A DNA stretch of 23,482 bases from Pseudomonadota bacterium (GCA_022360105.1 JAKSDL010000930.1:1-23482), one strand, 5' to 3'; shown: positions 15,908 through 23,482, counted from the stretch's first letter. Notes: generated by a model not told the origin, from the sequence alone. Made by a program: numbers and translations.

Positions 15908-18109
15908 ATGGTTTCAGAATTAAAAACCCCAATTTCGCGGCGTAGCTTCATTAAATGGACCAGCGTTGCATCCACTACTATCGCGGCGACGGGAACTGCC
16001 CCTGTTTTACGAGCCCTGGCTGATGATAAAAAACCTTACAACCCCACTAGTCGTTCTGCTTATTCGGCATGCGATATGTGCATGAATAAATGTGGATTAA
16101 TCGCCCGGGTGGAAAATGATGTGATCACCAAACTTGATCCCAACCCAAAATTTCTGAAATCAAGAGGGATGCTGTGTGCCAGGGGGAATGCGGGCATTAA
16201 CCGTGTTTACGATCCCGACCGCCTGAAATATCCACTGCTTCGCAAAGGTAAAAGAGGTGAGGGGAAATGGGAACGAATCTCCTGGGATAAGGCCTATTCG
16301 ATATTAGCTGAGAATCTGCAGACTATTGCCGATAAATATACCCGTTGCGGTGTTTTATTCACTCCCGGGTCGGATATGCAATCAACCTTTGTTCACTGGT
16401 TTGCGGAGGTGTTCGGAAGCTATAACATCACCACCCATGAATCCAACTGTCTGATCAGTCGCAACAGGGCATTTTTAGATACCTATGGCGAAGTTCCATT
16501 TGCCGATGTTCTCAACACCAATTATGTAATCATGGCCGGCTCCAACCGGTTTGAAGCATTTGTGACGCCAGACAGTATCGATTTGATGACCGCCAAACAA
16601 AGGGGGTGTAAACTGGTGGTACTCGATCCTCGCTATACAAAATCTGCAGCCCTGGCTGATGAGTGGTTTGCCATCAAACCGGGAACCGATATGGCCTTTT
16701 TCCTGGCTGTGGCCCATGTGATTATCACGGAAAAGCTGTTCGACGCTAATTATGCCGCAGAAAAGTTGTACGGTCTGGATGAGCTCAAACAGCACGTCAA
16801 GCAATACACACCTGAATGGGCAGAGAAAGAATGCGATATTCCGGCACAAGACATCAGGAGAATTGCCAGGGAGCTTGCCAAGGCAGCGCCGGAAGCCATT
16901 GTTTACCCGGGCCGCAGGAGTTCGGATTACCTGGATTCCACCCAGATCCGACGGTCCATGGCGATTGTGAATGCCATTCTGGGTAACTGGGATAGGCCGG
17001 GAGGACTGACTGCTACCAGGCAGGTCGGTTTGGCAGGTCCCGAATTGGAAGAACCTCCTTTTTATGAGGACAACCCGGATGACCGAATAGATGCGGAAAT
17101 GGCGCCGATCATGTTTGATGAGGAAGGGTCGTTCAAACATGTCCGGGATGCTGTCATCAAACAGGAACCTTATCCGGTTAAAGGATGGTTTTTGTATAAG
17201 TTCAATCCCATGCAGACCGGAGCCAACAGGCAGAAGACCATCGAAATGATCAACAAGCTGGATTTTGTCGCCTGTGTGGATATTGCCATGAGCGATACAG
17301 CCTGGTTTGCCGATCTTGTCTTACCTTCTTCGAGCTACCTGGAAAGGCAAGATCCGGCAAGCGGTCTCCAGGGATCATCGGCCTGTGCTTGTGTGGTAAC
17401 CAGAGATCCCGTTATTCAACCCTTATTTGAATCCAAACCCGTATTCGACATCCTCAAAGAAACGGCAAAAAGAATGGAGTTGGGCGAGTATTTTAACTTC
17501 ACTGTTGAAGAATATCGCAAACAACAATTGCGTAAGCTTCCTCATGCTGAACAGGCATTGAAAGAAGACGGTGTATACTACAATCCCAGCAAGCTTTACG
17601 GCATTTACGAGGGAAAGATTTACAAGACCCGGTCTAAAAAGATTGAACTTTACAACAGCCGTTATGCTGATATGGATATCGATCCATTGCCCGTATATCG
17701 ATCTCCCAGGCGGGGATCTGATAATCAGTTCAGGGTGGTGATCGGCAGAAATGCTTATTTTACCCACGGCAGCACGTCCAACTATGAGTTGTTGAATGAA
17801 TTCATGCCCGAAAATGTGCTCTGGATACATCCCAAACCTGCCGGAAAACTCGGGATCAAGGAAGGAGATTTGGTAGAAGTCAGCAGTTCAGTCGGTAAAG
17901 CCAGGTTAAAAGCCACATTTAAACACGGTATTCGAGCCGATACGGTTTACATGGAAAGCGGCTACGGCGTGATCTCGAAAGGACTTTCCCAATTACAGGA
18001 TAAAGGGGCTTGCGTGGTTGAATTGTTGGAGGACCATGCAGATGAACTGACCGGAAACATGGCCATGCACGAAACCTTTGTTGATGTGAAAAAGATAGGA
18101 GTGGTATGA
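15908..18109 (+). CDS. Tat-exported molybdopterin oxidoreductase, thiosulfate/polysulfide reductase-like catalytic subunit
   Basis: The 733-residue catalytic subunit belongs to the DMSO reductase superfamily. A twin-arginine signal (SRRSFIKW, residues 10-17) directs folded export. An N-terminal [4Fe-4S] site is formed by Cys55, Cys58, Cys62 and Cys90. Cys181 in THESNCLISR is at the position of the molybdenum-ligating cysteine of PsrA/PhsA-type enzymes. The length fits PhsA/PsrA. Immediate partners are a ferredoxin subunit (ATGA overlap) and a cytochrome b, giving a PhsABC-like membrane complex facing the periplasm. The substrate is not fixed by sequence: thiosulfate, polysulfide, tetrathionate or an oxyanion such as selenate are possible, with sulfur compounds favoured by the nearby rhodaneses. 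GGAG precedes the ATG. It is probably matured by the TorD-like chaperone at 22453. Confidence 0.92.
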   Translation: MVSELKTPISRRSFIKWTSVASTTIAATGTAPVLRALADDKKPYNPTSRSAYSACDMCMNKCGLIARVENDVITKLDPNPKFLKSRGMLCARGNAGINRVYDPDRLKYPLLRKGKRGEGKWERISWDKAYSILAENLQTIADKYTRCGVLFTPGSDMQSTFVHWFAEVFGSYNITTHESNCLISRNRAFLDTYGEVPFADVLNTNYVIMAGSNRFEAFVTPDSIDLMTAKQRGCKLVVLDPRYTKSAALADEWFAIKPGTDMAFFLAVAHVIITEKLFDANYAAEKLYGLDELKQHVKQYTPEWAEKECDIPAQDIRRIARELAKAAPEAIVYPGRRSSDYLDSTQIRRSMAIVNAILGNWDRPGGLTATRQVGLAGPELEEPPFYEDNPDDRIDAEMAPIMFDEEGSFKHVRDAVIKQEPYPVKGWFLYKFNPMQTGANRQKTIEMINKLDFVACVDIAMSDTAWFADLVLPSSSYLERQDPASGLQGSSACACVVTRDPVIQPLFESKPVFDILKETAKRMELGEYFNFTVEEYRKQQLRKLPHAEQALKEDGVYYNPSKLYGIYEGKIYKTRSKKIELYNSRYADMDIDPLPVYRSPRRGSDNQFRVVIGRNAYFTHGSTSNYELLNEFMPENVLWIHPKPAGKLGIKEGDLVEVSSSVGKARLKATFKHGIRADTVYMESGYGVISKGLSQLQDKGACVVELLEDHADELTGNMAMHETFVDVKKIGVV

Positions 18110-18873
18110 AAAAACAATTATCAATGGTGATCGATTCCTCAAAATGCATTGACTGCAAAGCTTGTGTGGTTGCCTGTAAAGTGCAGAATAATGTACCGCG
18201 GGGTTATTCCAGAATTTGGGTCAAGCAGTCGGAACCTGATTTTTCAGACCCGGAGTGGATGAGTAAAAACAAAACCGCTCACTATCAGCCGGGAGCCTGT
18301 ATGCATTGCGATTCTCCTACTTGTGTGGATGCCTGCCCCTCGGGAGGGACCTATAAAGATTCTGTTGATGGCGCTGTTAAAGTGATCGAAAAACTCTGCA
18401 TTGGTTGTTCCAGTTGCATAGAAGCTTGTCCTTACGATGCCAGGTATCGCCATCCTGTGAAAAACGTAGTGGATAAATGTGATTACTGCAGCACCAAGCA
18501 ACCCGCAGACAGCCTGCCCGCCTGTGTTGAGACCTGCCCCACCAAGGCAAGGGTGTTCGGGGATATCAATGATCCAAGCAGCGAAGCCGGAAAACTGTTT
18601 AATAAGAATAAAACAGTACAGGTGATTAACCAGAAGTCCAATACCAATCCCCAGATGCATTACATCAATCAAACAGAACCGATGGACTGGCCGGTTGAAA
18701 TCAGGTCCCCGGCACCCATCAGGCTGTGGGAAAACGTGGCCAAGCCTGTTGTCTGGGCTGCTACCGGAATTAATGTCTTTGCCGTCGCCACCATGTTGGG
18801 ACGGCAGTTTTTAGATCGAAAAGCAAAAGTTGCCAAGGAGACTGGCGAAACGCCGGAGGAACATCATGAATAA
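18106..18873 (+). CDS. four-cluster ferredoxin-type electron transfer subunit (PhsB/PsrB/DmsB-like)
   Basis: The 255-residue iron-sulfur subunit has four cysteine groups for [4Fe-4S] clusters: CIDCKACVVAC, CMHCDSPTCVDACP, CIGCSSCIEACP and CDYC...CVETCP. It carries electrons between the molybdoenzyme and the membrane cytochrome. A C-terminal hydrophobic helix (about 215-235, PVVWAATGINVFAVATMLG) would anchor it to the membrane, as in formate-dehydrogenase-type beta subunits; most PhsB/DmsB proteins lack this. The start codon overlaps the stop of the catalytic gene (ATGA), and its own stop overlaps the cytochrome b start by 8 bases, which indicates tight translational coupling. There is no signal peptide, so it is likely co-exported with the Tat-bearing partner. 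Confidence 0.93.
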   Translation: MKKQLSMVIDSSKCIDCKACVVACKVQNNVPRGYSRIWVKQSEPDFSDPEWMSKNKTAHYQPGACMHCDSPTCVDACPSGGTYKDSVDGAVKVIEKLCIGCSSCIEACPYDARYRHPVKNVVDKCDYCSTKQPADSLPACVETCPTKARVFGDINDPSSEAGKLFNKNKTVQVINQKSNTNPQMHYINQTEPMDWPVEIRSPAPIRLWENVAKPVVWAATGINVFAVATMLGRQFLDRKAKVAKETGETPEEHHE

Positions 18874-19579
18874 TAAAATGATTCAACGTCATACCAAACC
18901 AGCGATTTTCATCCACTGGTTTAACGCTGTTTGCTGGCTGCTTCTGCTGGCCACGGGACTGGGATTGATCAATAATCCGGCATTGTCTCCTGTCGGGATG
19001 TGGTGGCCAACCACCTTGCAAAATCTTGTCGGGGGAGGAGAACTGCTTTTTATACATGTGGCGATTGGTATTATCTGGATGGTTGGTTACCTGGTTTTTA
19101 TTTTGATGAATCCGAAGCAGCATTTGTTCAAATACACCAGGGAGATTTTGACTGTTTCACCAGTGCGGGATCTAAACTGGTTGTTTAAGAAAATGGTGAT
19201 TCTGACGCTGGGTGAAAAGATGCTTAAACGCTTTGGTATGGATAGTAAATTGCCGGAACAGGGATTTTACAATTTCGGACAAAAGTTTTTTGCCATTCCT
19301 GCCACTTTTGGTGGCGTTGTGATTGCTGTCACCGGAATTATTATGACATTGTCCAAGTTCATGTATGTATACACGGCACTGGTGCAGTGGTCCATCCTGA
19401 TTCATTTCGTTGTCGTAGGGCTGGTTTTTGCCGGGTTGCTGATCCATATTTATATGGCTGCCCTGTTAAAGGAGGAACGACCGGCTTTTTTCTCCATGTT
19501 TTCAGGGGAGATCCCCGAATCATTCGCCAAGCATCACAACAAGCTCTGGTATGAGGAGCAAATGGAGCTTAAGAATTGA
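18866..19579 (+). CDS. membrane cytochrome b subunit (PhsC/FdnI-like)
   Basis: The product has about 237 residues and four transmembrane helices with conserved histidines: HTKPAIFIHW in helix 1, LFIHVAIGI in helix 2, and LIHFVVVG with LLIHIYMAALL in the last helix. These would hold two haems b. The C-terminal pattern FSMFSGEIPESFAKHHNKLW is typical of formate dehydrogenase gamma/PhsC proteins. It links the iron-sulfur subunit to the quinone pool. The ATG at 18866 is chosen over an earlier in-frame start because GGAGG lies six bases upstream. It is the last gene of the four-gene operon. Confidence 0.92.
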   Translation: MNNKMIQRHTKPAIFIHWFNAVCWLLLLATGLGLINNPALSPVGMWWPTTLQNLVGGGELLFIHVAIGIIWMVGYLVFILMNPKQHLFKYTREILTVSPVRDLNWLFKKMVILTLGEKMLKRFGMDSKLPEQGFYNFGQKFFAIPATFGGVVIAVTGIIMTLSKFMYVYTALVQWSILIHFVVVGLVFAGLLIHIYMAALLKEERPAFFSMFSGEIPESFAKHHNKLWYEEQMELKN

Positions 19580-19689
19580 AAACTCTTATGAAAACAATAA
19601 GGAAAACAATTGGGTATCAGACAAGGCTCAATATCATTTAGATAAGACTATTAATTGATCAGAATCTAGATTGCAGCAGATTACAGACG

Positions 19690-19713
19690 GTAGGGCGGCC
19701 CTACGTGGCCGCC
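19690..19713 (+). repeat. REP-like hairpin with GTAG (family B, copy 1)
   Basis: GTAG (19690-19693) abuts GGCGGCC (19694-19700), loop CTACGT and GGCCGCC (19707-19713). It is paired with an inverted relative at 19819-19842. The 426-base gap 19580-20005 contains this pair, AT-rich sequence and the leader of the rhodanese gene; no convincing gene is seen in it. Confidence 0.7.
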
Positions 19714-19818
19714 GGAGGATTGGATTGGGAGAATGAACAAAAAACGTTAAATGAGTTTGTCCGCATAAATTTAAGTTTATGCAGGGTTTCTCAGGTTTTT
19801 GTATTACTTGAGCTTATC

Positions 19819-19842
19819 GGCGGGGTCGTAGCCCCGCCCTAC
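19819..19842 (-). repeat. REP-like hairpin with GTAG (family B, copy 2, inverted)
   Basis: GGCGGGG (19819-19825), loop TCGTAG, CCCCGCC (19832-19838) and CTAC (19839-19842) read on the minus strand as GTAG followed by a GGCGGGG stem. The loop on that strand, CTACGA, nearly matches the CTACGT of the first copy, while the inner stem pairs are swapped from C-G to G-C. The pair bounds a segment of about 150 bases. Confidence 0.7.
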
Positions 19843-20005
19843 CATTTGTTACCAGTGTTTATACGAATATCGCCTAATCAAGTCGACTTTGCGATCAAGT
19901 CAAGGGTGACTGAGTGTCAATCAATCTTTGAAGATTTTTAGCTTTCACAATTGCAATTTTAATAAGTCTTGCCTGATTTGCCGTGTTTTTGGACAGGGAA
20001 AATAA

Positions 20006-20989
20006 ATGAAAACAGCAGTTTCGCTTTTAATCACAGGATTGATGCTGTCTTTATTGCCTCTGTTTGCTGTGGAGGAATCTGGCTCTTGGTGGCAGAAGGC
20101 TGAGAAGGAAGCGAAGGATAACGGATACACCGTCTTGAAACTGTCGCAGGTTAAATCGCTGCTCAATGGCACCCGGGAGGTGCTATTGCTTGATGTCAGG
20201 CCGCATTATGAGTTTGCGATGGGGCATTTGCCCAATGCCGTGAATATGGAGTTTCACCTGGGCGATCGAATGAAGCTCGATTCGCATAGAAAAGCTGCAT
20301 ACCGAAAATTATTAGGTGCGAACAAACACAGGAAAGTACTTATTTATTGTAGAAGCTATACCTGAATTCGAAGTGCTATCGCAGCACGCTGGGCCGTGAG
20401 CCTGGGATACAGCAACATATCTAGAATACCGCTTGGTTATCAAGGCTGGCATAGAACAAATCTGTCAATACAATTTGATGACGAACCTGAACCATTATCC
20501 GCAGGGGACATCTTTCCAAAATGTAATCTTAGCCTGCTGAAACCGTTGAAAGATGCAACTTACCTGGGGATAGAAATTTCGTCAAAAACTGTTCGTATGA
20601 TAGATATACCTGCCGACTACATTTACGTGGAAATCTACAATGAACGTTGTTCTGGCTGTGTCGAAGAGATTAAAAACTATAAGGTTCTATATGAAAATTT
20701 CAATAAAAACAGTGAATTATCCACTAGAATCAAAATTATAGGTATTGGGGCCGGCAGCAAAAGTCGTAACGTTGCCAGGTTCAGGAAAATATACGAGATA
20801 CCTTTTCCGTTATTTGCGGACTCTAACTGGAAGCTGTTTGAATGCCTGGGCAGTCCGGCATTACCGACCTCCTATCTGATCAAGCGAATTGGCGACGATC
20901 AAAGGCAGATTGTATTTGTCCAGAGTGATCACATCGAAGATGTTAACAGTCTTATGCGTAGAATTAGCGGAATGCTATTGAAGAACTGA
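20006..20989 (+). CDS. periplasmic rhodanese-thioredoxin fusion, candidate selenoprotein (UGA at 20363-20365 read as Sec120)
   Basis: Reading one UGA as an amino acid gives an unbroken 327-residue protein. It has a signal peptide (about 1-21), a rhodanese domain (about 43-150; LLLDVRPHYEFAMGHLPNAV) and a thioredoxin/TlpA-like domain (about 165-327) with Cys215-SerGly-Cys218. The rhodanese active loop reads YC115-RSYT-U120-IRSAIAARWAVSLGY. Rhodaneses of the YCNGPxC type have a second cysteine exactly five residues after the catalytic one. The neighbouring lipoprotein shows this twice (YCGGFHC). Homology continues in the same frame on both sides of UGA, and no other lesion exists. AGGGA precedes the ATG. 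A likely role is sulfane-sulfur transfer or persulfide reduction in the periplasm. The alternative is a recent nonsense pseudogene. Confidence 0.82.
20389..20405 (+). promoter_or_regulatory. candidate bacterial SECIS hairpin of the rhodanese gene
   Basis: CTGGGC (20389-20394) pairs with GCCTGG (20400-20405), with two G-U pairs, around the loop CGTGA. The loop begins 29 nt after the UGA, has G among its first two bases and contains GU, as bSECIS loops often do. A second hairpin nearer the UGA (GTGCT-ATCGC-AGCAC, 20373-20387) could form part of the same structure, but its loop is only 12 nt away. Confidence 0.55.
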
Positions 20990-21003
20990 GTCAATCATTT
21001 TTC

Positions 21004-21057
21004 AAAAACGAATCACTATGAATGGTTGGGCCGATGATTCATATGAGCTTCGTTTTT
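21004..21057. terminator. long two-part hairpin with T-rich end, probable terminator
   Basis: AAAAACGAA (21004-21012) pairs with TTCGTTTTT (21049-21057), and inside it TATGAAT (21017-21023) pairs with ATTCATA (21037-21043). The T-run forms the 3' arm, the layout of a rho-independent terminator. It begins 15 bases after the rhodanese-thioredoxin stop and separates that gene from the triple-rhodanese gene. Confidence 0.6.
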
Positions 21058-21133
21058 ACCAAAGACCGGGCTATCTGGTCTGTTAATCAACATAGGAAGG
21101 GCTGAACCCTTTTCTTACATTTTAGGAGATAAG

Positions 21134-22234
21134 ATGAGATCCTCGAAAATGTTTCAATGGATACCCCTTTTAATTGCACTGGTGGCATTTATCGGGGTTG
21201 GATGTACACCCACCACTCAAACCAAAGCCAAGAAATTTAAGCAGTATCCGCAAATCGTTGACGTCGAATTTGTGAAGCCATATGCGAAAATTCCGGCTCC
21301 CAAAGGCGCGATGCTGATTGATTCCCGCCCAAAAAGAGTTAAATTTGACAAGGGACATATTCCAAACTCAATCAGCATTCCCAACAGCAAGTTTGACAAG
21401 ATGGTGGACAAACTTCCCAAGGACAAGAATACTCTGTTGGTCTTTTATTGTGGCGGATTCCATTGCAGCCTGAGCCATAAGTCCGCTTTTAAGGCGGAAA
21501 AGCTTGGTTACAAAAATGTTAAGGTTTATGCGGCCGGATATCCGGATTGGATGAAGCAGAAGGGAGCCTACCCAACAGTTTCAGTTGATTATATGAAATC
21601 ACAAATTGTGAAAAATGCCGACATGGTGATCATTGATTCCAGGCCGAAAAGAACCAAGTTTGACAAAGGCCACATGCCAAATGCTCTAAGTATTCCTGAT
21701 TCCAGCTTTGCAAAAATGACCGGCAAACTGCCCAAGGATAAAAACAAACAACTGGTCTTCTACTGCGGAGGATTCCATTGCAAGCTGAGTCACAAGTCAG
21801 CAGCCAAAGCAATTGCAATGGGCTACAACAATGTCAAGGTGTTTGCTGCCGGTTATCCCGCCTGGAAAAAGGCGGTTGGTTCCACCAAAGTGCAAGCGGG
21901 TGGAGAGGAAGGCACTATTCAGATCTCTCAATTCATAGAAATTATTGAGAAAAACCCGGATAGTATCATGCTGATTGACGTGCGTGATCCGGATGAATTT
22001 GCTGCCGGTCATCTTCCTACTGCTATCAATATACCGACCGATCAGCTCGAAGCAAAGATACCAACATTGCAGTCAGCCATTCCGATTGTTTTTGTGTGCG
22101 CCACAGGTGCCAGAAGTGGTGAAGCGTTCTATATGGTGCAGGACCTGCGACCCGGTTTGAAGAAGGTTTATTATCTGGAAGCAGAAGTGACCTATAACGA
22201 CGATAATACTTATAAAATCGCAGCTACTCCTTAA
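21134..22234 (+). CDS. lipoprotein with three rhodanese domains
   Basis: The 366-residue protein has a lipoprotein-type signal ending GVGC (Cys24), so it is probably membrane-anchored facing the periplasm. Three rhodanese domains follow. Domains 1 (about 40-148) and 2 (about 150-248) are near-duplicates sharing IDSRPKR-x-KFDKGH, KLPKDKN and the active loop YCGGFHC (Cys106/Cys111 and Cys211/Cys216). Domain 3 (about 258-360) is a standard single-domain type with VCATGARS (Cys322). All three catalytic cysteines are present, so each domain could carry persulfide sulfur. TAGGAGA precedes the ATG. It follows the candidate seleno-rhodanese, whose C-x4-U loop matches the C-x4-C of domains 1 and 2. 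Rhodaneses of this kind are often found with sulfur-respiring complexes. Confidence 0.9.
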   Translation: MRSSKMFQWIPLLIALVAFIGVGCTPTTQTKAKKFKQYPQIVDVEFVKPYAKIPAPKGAMLIDSRPKRVKFDKGHIPNSISIPNSKFDKMVDKLPKDKNTLLVFYCGGFHCSLSHKSAFKAEKLGYKNVKVYAAGYPDWMKQKGAYPTVSVDYMKSQIVKNADMVIIDSRPKRTKFDKGHMPNALSIPDSSFAKMTGKLPKDKNKQLVFYCGGFHCKLSHKSAAKAIAMGYNNVKVFAAGYPAWKKAVGSTKVQAGGEEGTIQISQFIEIIEKNPDSIMLIDVRDPDEFAAGHLPTAINIPTDQLEAKIPTLQSAIPIVFVCATGARSGEAFYMVQDLRPGLKKVYYLEAEVTYNDDNTYKIAATP

Positions 22235-22330
22235 ACGGAAGGGAAACAGGGAGGTTGGGCCACGATTTAATAAAGCGGAAACGCTGCATGCAATCCGTTA
22301 TGTTTTTACTGCTGGCCCTTTCCATGTTTT

Positions 22331-22421
22331 TGTCATCCTGAATGTAAAAGTTGAAGCCCCGGGTTTCAATTTGGTTCTGCCGGTGCCCCCCGAATGATCC
22401 ATCTTTTCATTCAGGGTGACA
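22331..22421. repeat. 91-bp element with 14-bp terminal inverted repeats (MITE-like)
   Basis: TGTCATCCTGAATG (22331-22344) and CATTCAGGGTGACA (22408-22421) are inverted repeats with one G-T mismatch. The TGTCATCCTGA...TCAGGGTGACA form resembles dispersed repeats common in several bacterial phyla. The left end supplies the stop codon of a short signal-peptide-like frame (22288-22341, MQSVMFLLLALSMFLSS). This suggests the element landed in a former gene for an exported protein. Confidence 0.6.
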
Positions 22422-22452
22422 ATCCACCCAATTTCTGCTGTTCCGGAGTCGT

Positions 22453-23073
22453 CTACTCTCCAAGATGTTTCAATACTTTATCCAGAATACTTGCAAAAGG
22501 AGAATAGATCAGGGGAGTGTCCGCTTTTCTTAAGCGCATGGCAAAGTCACCAACCCAACCTTTTAATTGCTCGTTAACAAACCTTTTTGCTTCAGTAATT
22601 CTCTTCTCGTCTTCCTCTTCCCAACCTTTTTTTAGCACAAAGTACAAGTATTCCAATTCGATTGAAAGATGGTCTGCAGGTTCGTTATGACATTTTGCCA
22701 AAGACAGGCCTTGCTGTTCAAACAGCTCTTTCATTCCGACCGAGGATGTTCCCATTAATCCGGAACTGCCCGGCAAATAACCGGATTGATACAAAGGAAC
22801 TTGCAGTCCTTCCTTGGCATTAACAAACAATGTCACATAGTTAATGTTCAATTCGCTGTGCAAATCGTCAGCGGAATCAAAAGCTTCTTTGATGCGATTC
22901 ATTTCATCGATTTCAGAGTCAATAGTTCCATCTACAAATTCATTCAACTCTTTAAGAAAATCAGACAAACCATCATCCCACAAAGTCTGGGTAAACTGTG
23001 CATCGACGCCCCAAAACACCCGGGACATGAGATCAATGGTTTCAAGAATCAATGCTTTTTGGTCTTCAGTCAT
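22453..23073 (-). CDS. TorD/DmsD-family molybdoenzyme maturation chaperone
   Basis: The 206-residue all-helical cytoplasmic protein matches the TorD family in length and in its conserved core: NINYVTLFVNAKEGLQVPLY (about 77-96), the YLPGSSGLMG loop, and NEPADHLSIELEYLYFVLKK (about 130-149). These chaperones bind the Tat signal of a molybdopterin enzyme, hold it for cofactor insertion and prevent early export. The only Tat molybdoenzyme in the window is the one at 15908-18109, so it is the likely client, although this gene lies on the opposite strand outside that operon. No clear Shine-Dalgarno sequence precedes the ATG. Confidence 0.9.
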   Translation of the reverse strand: MTEDQKALILETIDLMSRVFWGVDAQFTQTLWDDGLSDFLKELNEFVDGTIDSEIDEMNRIKEAFDSADDLHSELNINYVTLFVNAKEGLQVPLYQSGYLPGSSGLMGTSSVGMKELFEQQGLSLAKCHNEPADHLSIELEYLYFVLKKGWEEEDEKRITEAKRFVNEQLKGWVGDFAMRLRKADTPLIYSPFASILDKVLKHLGE

Positions 23074-23238
23074 TATTTTTATGGCTTTTGGCAGCTGGCG
23101 ACCGGCTTTAATCCTATGAACAGCATATAAAAGCTATCAGCCGTCAGCTAGAATTGTGTAACAAAACTTAAAAAAGGAAAGCGAAGCTTTCACAATGTTT
23201 GCGACTTAACATAAAGCTAAAACATTTCAATAAAATAA

Positions 23239-23266
23239 ATTTTAATACTTACTACACCAATGTCAA
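23239..23266 (-). promoter_or_regulatory. sigma-70-type promoter reading toward the TorD gene
   Basis: On the minus strand TTGACA (complement of 23261-23266) is followed after 16 bases by TAAAAT (complement of 23239-23244). It would start transcription about 160 bases before the TorD ATG. It lies in the divergent gap between the TorD gene and the rhodanese at 23303. Confidence 0.5.
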
Positions 23267-23302
23267 TTATCCTTTTATTATAAGAATAGTGCACATTATG
23301 TA

Positions 23303-23482
23303 ATGACAAATTTATCTTACAGGCCGCTTAGTGAAATCAATGCCAGGAAGTTTGCCGCGATCGCTTCAAAACCTCCGTCTGATGTTTTTATCCTTGATGC
23401 CAGGGATGTCGATGAAACAAAAACAGGTATGCTGAAAGGTGCGGTGAATATTCCTACACAGGATATTATCTATCGCCTGAAC
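23303..23482 (+). CDS. rhodanese-domain protein, 5' end only
   Basis: An ATG at 23303 opens a frame of 60 codons that continues past the right edge. It reads MTNLSYRPLSEINARKFAAI and then ILDARDVDETKTGMLKGAVN, with the start of a rhodanese fold (LDARD...GMLKGAVNIP). The catalytic cysteine would lie outside the window. There is no signal peptide, so unlike the two upstream rhodaneses this one appears cytoplasmic. It is divergent from the TorD gene. No strong Shine-Dalgarno sequence is seen; the next in-frame ATG is too late to keep the fold. Confidence 0.75.
   Translation, partial: MTNLSYRPLSEINARKFAAIASKPPSDVFILDARDVDETKTGMLKGAVNIPTQDIIYRLN

Noticed and set aside
16475..17140. Long minus-strand frame inside the molybdoenzyme gene
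   Set aside because: It is an antisense shadow of a gene with full motif support.
19705..19941. 78-codon rightward frame
   Set aside because: It starts inside one REP hairpin and runs through the other; composition is not protein-like and there is no ribosome binding site.
20396..20989. Separate gene for the thioredoxin-like half of the rhodanese fusion
   Set aside because: The start would fall inside the rhodanese fold, has no ribosome binding site, and the frame is continuous with the upstream half across one UGA.

Overview
The window (about 23.5 kb, moderately AT-rich) comes from a Gram-negative bacterium with sigma-54 regulation, periplasmic c-type cytochromes, Tat-exported molybdoenzymes and many large sensor kinases. 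Two genes are interrupted by a single in-frame UGA exactly where their families carry a redox or metal-binding cysteine, and each UGA is followed by a hairpin of bacterial SECIS type. The organism therefore probably decodes UGA as selenocysteine. Together these traits suggest a deltaproteobacterial (Desulfobacterota/SAR324-like) lineage; this placement is inference, since no rRNA or phylogenetic marker is present.

Layout. 1-1017: a leftward trio (start of an unidentified gene, a GNAT acetyltransferase, a SnoaL/NTF2-like protein). 1255-2487: a 7TMR-DISM membrane sensor without an output domain. 2641-8043: a copper-handling island with a leftward multicopper oxidase, a rightward DUF411/CopG-like candidate selenoprotein, a CsoR-type Cu(I) repressor with a TACC-CA-GGTA operator-like site, and a CopA P1B-ATPase whose C-terminus is a CopZ-like domain with its own perfect ribosome binding site and ATG. 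8172-8454: a frameshifted small SHOCT-type membrane protein. 8640-14902: signalling genes, namely an NMT1/THI5-type binding-protein/PAS histidine kinase, a second histidine kinase with a MshEN-like tail, and a sigma-54 activator with a cysteine-rich PAS domain. REP-like hairpins lie between them.

15130-19579: divergent from the activator, an intergenic array of TTAACA/TGTTAA sites and a well-matched -24/-12 promoter precede a four-gene operon: monoheme cytochrome c, Tat-exported molybdopterin oxidoreductase of the PhsA/PsrA type, four-cluster ferredoxin subunit and membrane cytochrome b. 19690-23482: a sulfur-transfer neighbourhood with a predicted selenocysteine rhodanese-thioredoxin fusion, a lipoprotein with three rhodanese domains, a TorD-type chaperone (likely for the molybdoenzyme) and the start of another rhodanese.

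How the parts may work together: the sigma-54 activator plausibly switches on a thiosulfate/polysulfide-reductase-like complex, TorD matures its catalytic subunit, and the rhodaneses carry sulfane sulfur in the envelope. The copper island senses cytoplasmic Cu(I) with CsoR, exports it with CopA(Z), and handles it in the periplasm with the multicopper oxidase and the DUF411 protein. The main discovery candidates are the two selenoproteins: conventional gene calling splits or truncates both genes at UGA.
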